Shown here: piece after piece, positions 31,851-44,700 of the stretch | Numbering within the stretch: position 1 is the first letter of the stretch | Layout: every line of letters starts with the position of its first letter | DNA from: Todiramphus chloris collaris | Lineage: Eukaryota; Chordata; Aves; Coraciiformes; Alcedinidae | Length of the DNA stretch: 64,000 nt | Direction: 5' to 3' | Assembly: GCA_025345505.1 (NCBI GenBank) | Contig: JANVCC010000026.1 | Span: forward strand, 1,303,069-1,367,068 | Translations under genes and position numbers: made by a program | Notes under the pieces: model-generated | Seen by the model: only the letters and a program-made list of their open reading frames with translations | The model's database searches: none | What the model was told of the DNA's origin: nothing

Positions 31851-34800
31851 TGATTTATCCTACATGACAGCTGGTGCAACTGGGCTATTTTTAACCCTGA
31901 TTTGTTGTAAAATATTTCATGATATTTACTATTCAAAAAAGAAAGAGTCAATTGATTTTTTTTTTCCCCTTCAACTGGATTAGATGGAAAGATTCTGGCT
32001 GCTTTCCAAATCCATTAATTACTAAATGGTACCTTTTCAACAGAAATGTTAAGCTATAAGTAGTTCTTCTGGAGCCAGTTAGCTCCTAGCTAAAATCAAT
32101 TAAAGCTGGTAAAGATACATTTCTCTGGTCAGGTCCCAAACACAGACATCTGTTTTCAGTGAGCAGTGGATGCTGACAAAATCCACCAACACAGATGCAG
32201 CTGAGCGAGCAACACTGCGCCTTCACTGCTGAGCTTGTGCAGGGGTAGTAGGTGGGTTTATTATTCCAGGAAAAAACCCAAGTGTGTCAGCATGGTGGCA
32301 CCAGGCTCTATTTCTGCTGCAGCAGCCTCGATTTGCCAGCCCCAGAGAAGCACTCTATCCTCGGGAGTACAAAAGCGAGGCCGTTTAAACTCGCTCCTCA
32401 CCCCCGCCACCCTGCTGCTCTTTCCCATTTGTGCGGCCTTGCAGGGAACTGGGTCATGGAAAAGATCCAGAAGAGGAATGATTTTGGGTGGGAATGAGGG
32501 GGAATCCAAAAAAGGAAACAAAGAGGAGGGTGTTCTTTTCAAGCGAACCACTTCCTCGCGGCACACAATGCCAAGGGCACTGCGCAGCGTGAGAATGGCT
32601 CCCCTGCCAAGGCTCGCTGACTTTTCCAGTGAAGTCCTCCTGCCACGGGCACGACCGTTCTGCTCTGGACGCCCCACAGCCGTGCCTCCAAGAAGGGAAG
32701 GTACCGTACGCAGGGTAGCTGTGAAGCACTGTCCCGGGGCACTTGACAATCTCCGGGTGTTTCAACTCCCCATAAGCCAGCGCTGATGATAAAACCCCAG
32801 CAGAACCGAGCACACAGCTCTGCTGTCCTCTCCCCCCAGCACCCACCCCACGAGCACCCTGGCACAAACCCTGCCTGGCCGTGTGGCAAAGCAGATTGGG
32901 AACCCGATCAGGCCGAGAAGTAGCCCAGGATGCTGGCAGCATGCAGAGGTTGCTGTTTGTGAGCAGACCACCCTGCTGATGGCAGCAGCAGGCAGCGGAG
33001 CCCTGGTGCAGCCCCGCAGATGGAAGGCAGGCCAGTTGGGGCCCATTCAGAAGCTGCCAACTTCTTGCTTTCAGCTGAGCTACGCAGAGACTCGGCTGTG
33101 AACAAGAAGCTCCAGTGAGCCCCACGGCATTTCTGAACTCTAAAACAAACCCCAAACAAACAGGGCCTAGAAGCCCCCAGAGCACAAAAATCTGTAAAGA
33201 TGACCTACTACGAAGTCTTGAGCAAGAGGTCTGGGAAAGGGAGCTGAGAAACTTTCCGTCTCCTATTTGCACTCACTAACAAAGTCTGCAATTTTTCCCA
33301 GCACTAGAGGTAAGTCAGTCCCTTCCAGTTAGGAAATAGGCAGAGGCAGGCAAAGGCAGAGTGGATCCTTCCACCAAAATAGCATCTGGGCCACTAAATA
33401 AAGGCACAACAAATACTGAAAGAGTCAGAGAAGAAACTGCAGTTTGTAATTGAGGAGCAGTTTATTCAACTGTGCAGTCATGCTATGTATGTTAAAGTGT
33501 TACTTAAGAGTAAATTGTTGCTGTTGGCTACATTGTTTAAAGCATTAGCTTTATAAAGAAACTAAAAGATACTATCTGTTTAGCAAAATATCCTTAAGCT
33601 TTATAAACAACACAAGATATCATGTATTTTTCATGTGTGTATGTTTGGTTTCAGCACTGGATAAAAGTCACAATCTCACTGGGGGGAAAAAGGAAAGAAA
33701 TGAAAGTGTGGGGAAGGAGACCTCACGCCAAAGAAGATACAGGCACAGCAGAAAAGATGAATCTGAGGGCTTGGATATGTGCATTTGTTTGCTTTTCTTA
33801 GGGTTGCTTTTCTTAACTTTAGAGTTGAAGCAGCAGTGATCTTTGGTGGAAGAGGAAGGTCGGAGCTGTGGGCAGCCGATAGCAACTGGCTGGTGCTCAG
33901 AAGTGCTGACCGGCAGCCTGCCCTGGCAACAGCCAAGCCCTTGTTACCTGCTCCTGGCCCAAACCTGGAGCGAGGATCCGAGGTTAAAAAGCACAAGGAG
34001 ACAACCTTGCAGACAGAACAGGCTGGTGGTAAGGTGAGAGGTAACGTGGTAGCCTTGGTTGGCATTAGGTGGCCACTGAGCTCCTGTGATGGCAACAGGG
34101 AGCAGAACCCCAATTGTCTCCCATCAGTCTGGGGAGAGTGGCCTCATCCTGCGTGTCTGGATAGGGGCTATATAGGCACTTCCCTCACCACCTCAGGCTG
34201 AGCCACAACAAGAAGCAGGTGCTTTTCTCTCCCATTCACTAAACATTTATCTCCACAGAGAAAAGGGCTGAAGTTTGCAACAATATATGTCATGATAGAC
34301 ACTGACCAATGTGAGCTATTTTCCCCTTTCTCAGATAAAAAGCAATTAATAGTAACAAAAAAACTCCAAATTCTACTAATTACTATGGAAACAATTATTT
34401 CCTGCCAGCACTCCCTAAATAATGTCTTCAGAAAAGCAGTTTTCTCCCCAGCTATAGATGTCTGATCATCACCTCAGTTAACTTATTTCTGGTTTTCCCT
34501 CCTGCTTGTTTTCTTGGATAAAATATTGGGATCCTTCATATTCTCCAGTACAACAGCCACTCCTATCAGTGGGTGAGCTCCAATTGCCACCACTCAGGAA
34601 AAAAGGAATGCAAATGAGGAATACCAATTAACCCCTTTACAATTAAAAATATCTCTATCTATTATAGCGCCCATTAGTGATACTCTAGTTAATGGTCTGT
34701 CGACATTTCCATTAGACCTTTTCCCCCTGCTCTCCCGCAGAACTAAATCCTAGCTAATCACCTTGAATATACCTCTATGGATTTACACGATACATATAAC

Positions 34801-36814
34801 AAGGCTCAAATGAGGCAAAATACAGATTTCTATTATCTTAAGCTATTACATACTCCCAGGTACCTGTTTTCTAATGTACTGCTGTAAATACTCCATATTC
34901 CAAATACAACGAATAATTTTGCAGGGTAATTTTTTTTTTTTTTAATCAGTGTTACGAATATTACACGTACAAAAACCTTCAGGTAATCTCAAAGACCTGT
35001 CCTCAGTATATTCTGCGAAAATAGCAGAGTGAAGCTCAGTTCACAGCAAGTTCTTTTTTGCCCAACATCCTTCCCATTATGCCACCCTTTTTTCCCTCCA
35101 CTAGATGCGAGCCAGTGGATTATGTCTGGTGCCATGTACTGGAATACCAAGGAAGGACAGGGTCAATTAAGGACAAAGCTTCAGCCTTAATAGCTTAATA
35201 TCCTCTGGCATCCTTATGGTCAAACCGCGCTCTCCATCCACAGTGCTGGAATGCATTTGTTTTCTGCGTGTCAAATTCGTGACAAACGCATCTTGTTCAC
35301 ATATATTGCATTTGTTAGTCCTTGCAACTAAAAATACACTTCAGCTTTTTCTAGTGTGCTCTGGACCCCACAACCCAGGTGGGAAGAGGGAGAGGTAGAC
35401 AATCTGAATCCTAAGCTATAGTTTAACCCTTATTTACACCGCAAGCTTGCTCTGTGAATTGACGACGGTGTTGTTCGGTATCCATATGCACCTTGGCACC
35501 ATTTGGAGCACTGAGCTCGCACACAGCAATTCAGCCATGCCAGGTTTTCCTGCCTTGTTTATAATCCTCAACTACAGGGTTCCATAGCTCTGATGAAAAC
35601 TAATTGAATACATCTTGTGCCTAGGCCACCCTTCAGAAACTAAAACTGCATTCTGCTCAGAGTAAAGTGTTAAATACAGCATGACCGGCTTTGTTTGGAA
35701 TTACTGTTTGCAAACTCTAATTACACCAACTGAAAATCACTCACATTCTATGTATCGCATCTGATGAAATACTGGTTGGAAAAACAAGGGGTTTCACACT
35801 CAGTCTGTAGGCAAACAAGTCAACGGCACCGTGTACACGAGTGCTAGAAATGCTGCTTTCTGGCATCCCTGCAGAGATGTCCTTGGTTTAAAGACTGGTT
35901 GAATTTACAGTTCTCTGAATCCAAGAGGTTGCTCCCGTTGGTGAAGTCTGAAAGAGACAGAACTCCTTGGAATTAATGCCTGGTGCATCCACAATACCAA
36001 TTCTGCTCAGTCTGTATTTAACAATTCCATTATTTGTGGCAGATCTTCAACATCAAAGCGCTCACCAGTCTAAACTACACCAAGTTCTTGCTGAACTAAT
36101 CCCACCCAGAAAACACTACGCAATGGTGCAATGGAAGTTACAGTTCACATAGTGATGCAAAACTCCTGTCAAACCGAACATCTCCAACTTCCCGCCAAAT
36201 GGACCCGGCATCACCGAAGGTCAACCACAGAATTACCGCTTTCTGTAAACCCACCATCTGCCTGTAGAACAGCCCTGAGACACCAGCCAGCTTTGTGCCC
36301 AGACACCCCAAGAAGCTAAGGAAATGATTTTTTTTCATAAATAGCATTGTTTCAGAGTAAACTTGAGAAATAAACACCAACCACCTCATCTGCCTCAAGT
36401 TTACACATTGATTCTTATTTTCTGGGAACACTGCAAAGCAAAACCCTACCAAACAGCTCAGACATCGGCTATGGGAGGAGGGGGGTGCAGGGGGGAAAAA
36501 GTCCAAACGAAATCAGAGATGATGGTTATGTTGGCTCTGTTCCATATAAAGCCAGCAATAAATCCTGAAGGGGATTCAGACTTTTTCACAGCTATCAGTG
36601 ACATTTTTTTTTTTTGCCTTGAGTGTGGGATGAATGAGCCACAGGTGGCACTAAGAATAAAAGTCTGATGCAACTGCTGTTACCTGTCCAGGTATGGAGA
36701 AGCTGCAACTCACCCTTATTTGCGAGAACAAAAATGAAAGGAGCAAATGTTCAGAGAGCACCAAACAGAATCTGCTCAATGAGAGATTTCATAGGGGAAG
36801 CTTGTAAGTGGGAC

Positions 36815-36893
36815 ATCACAGAATGGTAGGGGTTGGAAAGGACCCCCAAAGATCATTGAGTCCAACCCCCCTGCCAGAGCAGGACAGAACTAG
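36815..36893 (-). mobile_element. CR1 LINE 3' terminal fragment
   Basis: A short minus-oriented CR1 tail: 'atcacagaatggtagggg', then 'ttggaaaggacccccaaa' and 'gagtccaacccccctgccag'. It ends after about 80 bp, so only the 3' UTR was copied or retained. It is the same variant as the copy at 924. Confidence 0.85.
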
Positions 36894-39800
36894 AACAATG
36901 ACCCTGCCTTGTTTTTTCTTTCTAAAGTAAAAAAGTGTAGGAGGAGAGCTGTCTGTTTCTGGAAGGAGTGCGCTGACAGGCAGGGAGTGAAATGCAGAGC
37001 TTGTTTCATGGCACACTCGACTCAGTTTTCCCACCTTCCTTGGTACATAACTTGCAAAAGGAAAGAAGAGATTAAGCTGCAGCCCTGGAAGGTGAGGGGA
37101 GAGGGCTGGGAAAGCACAGTTTGGAGTTTCTGTCAAGATAGAACAGGTGACCCCACAACAAAATAGACCGTGTCACCTAAAGACAGCAGCAAGATATTTC
37201 AGAGACTAAATATTAACCTTAAATAATTAATCCTTTCTGTAATCCCCAGGAAAGAGGATCAAAAGGAAGCTTGTGAAGTAGACTTGTGAACTTATTTCTG
37301 GCTTCTGAGATCCAAAATAGAATCTTCTGTAAAAGCCAGACAGTCACCCTGATGAAAGAAATTACAAATCAGCACATTTCCCCAAAACATTTTGGCTCCT
37401 GCGAATCAACATTTTCCAACTGAAAATTAAAAATGCCATCAAATCCAACTTCAGTGAGGCACAGGAAGCCAGGAAAACCTCTTGAGCAAGACAAAGCTGC
37501 ATCCAAGGGACATGTAAAATACAAGTGGTGACCACAGAGCACTGGGCAGCAATGACAGGCATTTCTGAGCTTTCTGTTCTCAGGTGCCAGCAAACATTTT
37601 GGACCATGAAGAACAAAACCAATTACTAAAGCAGCAGAGCCCAAAAAATGAGGCAGTGATAGTCAGCCCTTTTGTTGTCTAGCTCAAACATTCCAAATCC
37701 TCTCCAAACAGATGGAGTCCTTTGCCTCTACCTACATATCTACACAGGTAATTCTGACTCAGATCTCAGAGTGTGCTTTTCCTAACGGTAATTTCAGCCT
37801 AACTTACCTATTTTGCAGGAATGCAATGAAAATGCTTTTCCCTCTAGGATCAGAAGTGTTTTATATTAGTACCATTTCAAGGCTTTCTACTGACCAAAGA
37901 GAAATTTAAACAAATGGATGTTTTGACAGAACTCTCTCTAAATTAGAAAATAAAGGTGGGGGAGAGTGGGGAAGATTTTGCTTCAGCTGTAACCCAAGAG
38001 CAGCAGCAAGTATCGCTCTTCTAAAGGTTCCATTCCATAGGTTCTCCCATATTCCAGTTACTCAAACTATAGCACACAGTTGAAATACAAAAAACCTTCC
38101 TGGACAAGGAGAACTCAGAAGTCCTTGCCCTGCTTTAATCTGTGCAGACACAGTGGCCAACTGACACACACAAATTTGCCCCAGCAGCTGATCATGAGGA
38201 AATATTTAACAGGATTTTTATTCCTGCTTTCCAGACTGTTAAAAATAAGGCTAAATAGCAGAAAATCAATGACACCACAATCACACAGCCCCAAAGCAGC
38301 ATCTAGAATCTTTGTTATCCAGACAAAACAAGGAGAATCGGGAGCCTTTATAAATTGCCAAACAGCACGGGACTCAAGTTTCTCCCAGTAGTGAGAATCA
38401 TCAGCAAATTTCAGTGAAAGCAAAGGAGAGATGTTGCTTAAAACCTTGTGTAACCAAGAAGAGAATCAGGCCCATTGAGTTTTACAGCTCCAACAGATTT
38501 TTCTCACAAAGGAAAACACTGCAAGGGCTAAGAAAGCTGCATGGGAAGTCTCCAGACCCCAGTGATCTGGTGCTCATTTTGCACTGAGCTTTGCTTTCAG
38601 ACTTTACCACCAATGTACATTTGCCAAGCACAAGGAATTGTCCCAGGTCAGAACCTGGGAAGAAGTAAAAGGGAAGCAGCTTATGATGCTGTGGCAGCTG
38701 CACTCACACACTGCTCCAAGAAAAATACAACTGCCCTGGCAATCTCAGATACTTCTCAAGGCAAAAGAGGCCTTGAAGTTTCTCATTTCCATAATTTAAA
38801 CAAATCTTAGAACTGTTCTATGGTGGTATGAATTTTTTTTTCCTTAATCGTTCCTGTGACTCAAATAGGATATGAAATAGTAAAAGGTGCTGTGACCTTT
38901 CTGCCAGAACAGACACTCCAGAATGAAAGTGGAATTACTGCTGCTTATCTTCTGCTTCTCATTATTCAGCTGTTTCATGCCGTTTCATTGCCAAGACAGT
39001 TGAACATTGCTGATGCTTCATATTTGACTGAGGTTTAATTGCAAATAGCTTCAAGGGAGAAGGGAAAAAGCCATAGACCCAGACATGGTCTAAGGGACTT
39101 TTGTTTCAAGAGCAAATGTTGTTGCTGTACAATTTAACCCAAATTAACTAGGAGTGACACAAAGGATTGAAAACCCTTTCCTGCTCTCTAGCTGATGAAG
39201 GTGACACACAGGTTCACGTAAGCAGCACAGAGTAAAGTGTCCAGCTCCCAGTGTTCACGGTACAAAGATGGCATTCCAAGCAATAAAGGGCACGATACAT
39301 TTCCACCTGCTAACTTGGAAGGGCTTTACAAAACTGAGAATATTTGTGACTACAGAAGCCATCTGGAAATCTCTGCTGGGGGAGACAACCAGCAACAGGG
39401 CCAGAACTAAGAGCTAGAGGAAACTCTTGTTTGTGCTGATTTAGAAATAGTTTCTGACCTGACCCTTTACCAATTTGAAGCATAGGTCTAAAGGTGCTAG
39501 ATGGGTCTCTTTCGGCCTTAAGATCTCCTCAGAGTTGTGAATCCTCCCTGTACTGAAGAGCACGGGATCAGATCTTGCCCATCTTCACACAGACCTGGCA
39601 ATTTCATGACAAAATTTAATCCGGTTTTCACTCCCCATCTTCCTTCAATCCCAAACAGGCATCAAGCATTGCTGTAATATATGTAGCTCCTCTAAAAATA
39701 CATTGCCGTAGGCAGCAACTCTGACAGTGAAGACCTGATGGAAAGCCACCCGTCCAGCCCCCATCACATTGCATTTCTGCTCATGCCTCCTTCACTCTCC

Positions 39801-40070
39801 ACGTCAACACAAGCGTAGTCTATAGAGCTGCACCCACTCCCTGCCCGCCTCAGACACACAGCAACTTGCCACAATGCTCTGTAAGTGGCCCCAGGGGCCA
39901 CCAAAGTCCACAGCACTCTTAGGCAGATGGGACAAAGCATGAGGGTGGTAAGAACTTGCAGGACAAAGGTGGCAGGAGAAAGGAGACAACAGGTTTTCTT
40001 CAGGCACCTGTCACAACACTGTCTATCTGATGAAAATGCTTTCCAAAATTACATTTCTGGGGCAGTCACT

Positions 40071-40115
40071 GGTGCCACACCTGCCCTCACCCCTCGGTGC
40101 CACCCCTGCCCTCAG
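40071..40115 (+). repeat. 25-bp tandem duplication
   Basis: Two copies of 'ggtgccac(a/c)cctgccctca' begin at 40071 and 40096. It is a minor local duplication about 300 bp upstream of the putative 40.4-kb exon. Confidence 0.85.
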
Positions 40116-40362
40116 TCTCTGCCTTCAAAGGTGCACCCAGGCTATTAAAAGAAGGAAGTCCAGGAAATACCCAAGGGAACTCTTCCCTCCCAAGCAGGAG
40201 GCTGGCAATGCAGTAGCGATACAGCAGTTGTCCTTTTACACAGCAGATGAAAAATGCAGGATACCTGCGGGGAATTTGATAGACTGCTGCAGGAGTTGTC
40301 TGGGCTTCTGTAGAGGCAGGGAGTTTTCATGTGTCTCCACTAGGCTTTTCCCTTGTCAACAG

Positions 40363-40582
40363 TGCCTGCTTAGCAACACACGTGCCTTCCCGAGCGGCTG
40401 CTCATTTTGCACGCCATGGATGCAGGCGACAAGGACACCACGGCTGCGGATGAAGCTGAGATTTTCAGCATGAGCGCTACAAGCGACAGCGGCATTATCG
40501 GGAGACACTGTGACACGTTCAAACCAGCGCTATCGATAGCCCCGGCACAGGCAGAGCTGTAAAAAAAACCTGCCAGACCAAG
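40363..40582 (+). other. Putative plus-strand exon in a CpG-rich patch
   Basis: A polypyrimidine tract and acceptor (ttttcccttgtcaacag) end at 40362, and a donor-like CAAG|GTACTG follows at 40582. Between them is a small segment unusually rich in CpG for this region, with a CACGTG E-box at 40379-40384. It is antisense to the presumed NYAP2 pre-mRNA. The exon call rests only on splice-like signals and composition. Confidence 0.3.
40416..40562 (+). CDS. Small open reading frame with strong Kozak context, 48 aa, function unknown
   Basis: An ATG in ideal context (gccATGG) opens 48 codons ending in TAA at 40560-40562. The peptide starts MDAGDKDTTAADEAEIFSM, has a Ser/Gly-rich middle (ATSDSGIIGRHCDTF) and ends PAQAEL. 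It is acidic and hydrophilic at the start, with no signal peptide, membrane segment or domain I recognise. The frame is also open upstream of the ATG through the acceptor-like site, to a TAG just before ~40283, so the ORF could be the end of a longer spliced product. Its balanced composition and CpG retention look more coding-like than neighbouring ORFs. The opposite strand also carries a short ORF across this patch, so it may be a regulatory CpG patch instead. Confidence 0.3.
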   Translation: MDAGDKDTTAADEAEIFSMSATSDSGIIGRHCDTFKPALSIAPAQAEL

Positions 40583-41540
40583 GTACTGCTACAGAAATCC
40601 TCAGTTCCTGTCCAAAACAACCTCCAGTGCTTCAGGGTTTGGTATCCGTCCAAAAGCTGACCTTGTATCTTTGATTTGGGGCTAGAACCAGTAAGCACAA
40701 AAATCTCCTTAACCGCGGTTTTGATCTCCTAAAAGACAGGCCAAGCAAGTTGAAGGTTACCGAGGCAAAAGCAATAGAGGAGAGAGCCTGGCTCATAAAC
40801 AAAGGACTGCAGCTAAGTGTATTTAAGGCACATATGTATGGCTGAATATTTTATTTTCAATTCAGATGCCAATATTCAGCCATCTGTCTCTCCTTGAGGC
40901 ATTTCTTTTGTGGTTGCTTTTTTTTTGTAATAGACACTCTTCAATAGCAAGGCATTAAAAATATAAAAGAAAAGACACCCAAGTTCTTTAGTGCAAACCA
41001 CTGCAGGCTACCAACCACCACGCCATTGTTAAACCTACATGACATGCAACATCAATAAAGTCTCTATTTTCTAAGACAGTTCTTTATGATCTAAAATATT
41101 CATTCCCTCTTTATGACACTAAATGTTAGTCTTAATGGCCATATGGCTGGACATCTATAATTAACAGCTTTTATCTAAATAAATACAGTGCTTTGCATTT
41201 TTAATAGGTTTGTCCATTCAGAACTCTCAATGAAAGGTTAACAAACCCCTCTTTCTAAAATAAGAGCAGAGCAACAAGCTTCCCGAGGTGCCCGCGGACA
41301 GGTTGTGGGTGGCATCGGCCATCGGCACCACCAAGCACCGCGTACCTGCACCAACCCTTCAAGGTCAGGCAGATGGAGTGCTGGCTGGGTGAACAGGAGC
41401 TCCAGGAGCTGACCAGAGGTGCAGGGGATCTGCATGCTCCAATTAGCCTGGGAGACATCTGCACCCCAGCGTTATTCCAGGGCACAGCACAGAGCCACCT
41501 CAGGTTTCATGAGACTTTCACAATCATCTAATCACGCTGA

Positions 41541-41795
41541 TCATAGAAGCATGGAACTGTCAGGGTTGAAAGGGACCATGAAGGTCATCCAGTTCCAACC
41601 CCCCTGCCATGGGCAGGGACACCTCCCACTAGAGCAGGTTGCTCACAGCCCCACCCAGCTTGGCCTTAAAAACTTCCAGGGATGAGGCTTCCACCACCTC
41701 TCTGGGCAACCTCTTCCAGTGTCTCACCAACCTCACAGCAAAGAACTTCTTCCTAATGGCTAATCTGGATCTACCCACCTCTAGTTTTGCTCCAT
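41541..41795 (-). mobile_element. CR1 LINE 3' end
   Basis: A minus-oriented CR1 of the classical type: 'agttccaacccccctgccat', 'gggcagggacacctcccact', and an inverted ORF2 C-terminus reading HWKRLPREVVEASSLEVFKA on the minus strand. The relic is truncated 5' near 41795. Confidence 0.94.
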
Positions 41796-44700
41796 ATATG
41801 TGATTAAACATGCTTTCTAGTTTTGCTGGACTAAGCACGAAAGGCAGAGAAGTGGAGCCTCTCCTTCAGTCCCCCCCCTCCCCACACCAGCACAGCCCTG
41901 CAACCCTTTCCAGTGGGGCTGCACGTCTGTCCCAGTGCATCAGGGCACCTCACTTCTCTCCTTGCTGCCACTGTGCTTTGTGCAGCGTTAATGACCAAAT
42001 TCTTGTTAGATTTCCACATCCACTCATTATTTCCTTTCCTTGTTTATATAAATTACCATGGCTTGTTATTCGTCGGGATTCATATCTGTGAATTTAATGG
42101 AACTGCACTTCTCAAAATCACCCACACTGTCAACAGCTCTAATTTGTTTATGTCAAATCAGTCTTTTTTTTCCCCATTTACCCTTCTGTTTCATACCATT
42201 TATATTAGCTTGTCAGTTGCGATTTTATTTATTTATTTGCTTTGGAAGGTTTGCTTCTGTGAAACCCTGATGGCAGAAGAACCGCACAACTCAAGGGACA
42301 AGTAAGAAGATATAGATGCTTTCAACACCAAGCTGTTACTTCCAATTCAGTCCTGGTCAAGGGCAACAGAAGTTCTAGCCAGTTTTTGCATTCACTAGAG
42401 AAACAGACTATGAGGTGGGTTTGTTGGTACAGTTTTGGGTTGTTTTTTTTCAACTCTGCAGATTGCTCTTTATTACTCTTTTCTAGCCACCAGCCTGGGA
42501 AGCGCTTAAGTAAGGCTAAGCTTTTAAGTAGAAACGTAGGTATTTGGAGATTTTACAAGCTCTTTTGAACACCACCACTGTAAGAGAACCCAGCAGGCCT
42601 ACTGGGCACCCCATTTCCCCCAGCAACTTAAGCAGGACTTGCACCTTTTCTCTAAGAAAGGTACCAGGTGAGAGAAGAAAGAAAACACAAGTATTCTTTC
42701 AGTAAGAATTTCCATCCAGTGAAGAGGTGACCACAAAGCCATCCAAGCAGGCCTGAAATGCAGTGTGTCCCGAGAAAAAATGAAGGACACTGCTCACAGC
42801 CATGGAGACTTCGCCTTGCAGGCAGCATCCAGAGCTTGACAGCACACAGCACCCGCACCCTGACCCGTGCTGCAGAGCCCCGAAGCAAAGACACTCGAAG
42901 CACACACAGACTGCTTTGGAAGGACTGAAATAAGCCACAGCAAAGCTCACTCCATCAAAAACTACACGGATACTTAAAAGGATGGATTTTTCTCCCGATT
43001 GAACATGACTTTTGGCAAGCATTTAAGGCTCTAATGATTTCGAAGGGATTGGGAGGCAAGGGGATAACTCCAGGATTTTGCTCAGCTGGATCCCTGATTC
43101 TTCAAGATCCCATTATCGACCCAGAAGGTGGTTCTGGTGGTTGTGCTCAGTACTTCCAAGGAGAAAATATACCCAGCTCAAGCCACGCTTCAAAGGGGCT
43201 TGATCCATAACACCTCATTCTACTCCCCAGAGCAGCAGAGGCTGCATCACTCCTCCTGGGCTCTTTCCATTCCCTCACCGTGTCCTTCCCCAGCTCTGCC
43301 AGCACCCTGGACAAAAGCCTGCAAGCAACACAAAAAAGAGGAGCATCTGGGCTCCAGAGGTAGGCCCAAACTCTTTCTGCTCTCCACCCAGCTCAATGGA
43401 GCAGCAAGCTGCTGCTGTCAGTGCCATTGGCGGCAGCCTGCCACACCAGCTCACTCCCACCGGCCTTTTAGACCTTTGACACGAGTTCAGCATCCTGAAG
43501 GCTCCAACACATCAGGGATTGCCATTGTGGTGCTTCTGATTTCCAATTCATTTCAGGTACTGATTTTTTCCAGTTGTGGCAAGATTTAAATGCTGGCAAA
43601 GCCTTAACAAAATGATTAATGGGAAGTATTTCTGGATATTATGGCAGAACTCTGTTCAGAAAGGGAACAAAAGTCCTATATTTCAATTATCCTGCTGAAA
43701 CCAACAAATTCTCCTTTTTTATCCTGTTAGAACACTTACAAGAATTTGTGTATTTTTACTTTCTATAATTTTTCCTCCTAAAAAAAGACATCTTTGACTT
43801 CATGGCAACAGCATTACTGCAGCTACTGTGTCATCAGTACCAAGAGAAGTTGCTATTTTAGGAATTCATAGATCTTCCTAGCTTTAAAAAAAATGCCTTG
43901 GGCTAATTTTAGCTCTCAAGATTTTAGCATTTATGTAGGGGGGGAAGGTACTTCAGAACACTGTTGCAGCTGAAGTCAGTGTGCATAATTTCCAGATTTT
44001 AACAGGACAGGATTTATTCCATTCTTATTTGCTGAGCTGAGGAGAACCCCCCCCCATAATAACAATATCTTCTTGCTCATTCCAACAACATGCCTTCAGC
44101 AGCATGTAAGCATAACATGCACTGATTTTACAAACAATCTGAAACTAATTTAAGCTTTGAACGAAAAATATTCAGAGTACCTCAACAGAGAGTTGCAATC
44201 ATCATTATTCTCCTTGCAGCATACTGAGATGGAACTCATCCCATCTGCTCAGTCAATGAAGCCAGAAATCAAAGTGGAGATAAAGCAAAATCTGGACTGG
44301 TTCTTTCTGCTTGTGTCAAAGAGATCTAATCTTTGGGACAAAACACAGGGTGGTTCTTAATCTTGAAGTCTACTTTAATAAAGTTATAGCTAAGATGTGA
44401 AAACCTGCACAAACAATTCAGCCAGACATTGAAATCATGGCTTTAAATGGTTCCACATGCTACAGGACTCACAGGAAATAAGCCTACAAAAGCCATGCTG
44501 CCCATTGCCCAGCTCCAAGGCAAGAGCAGGACACATAATCCAAACCACACGGGTGCTTTTACCTTTCAGGAAAGGCTTCCAATGATGGAGAACAGACCAG
44601 CTCCTTCCCATACCTGCTCCTGCCTGAAAACTCAGCTAAACTCCTCATTCCACTCTTCAAGGAAGACAGACTGTAACAGCTCATCTTTCTGTCTGCAAGA

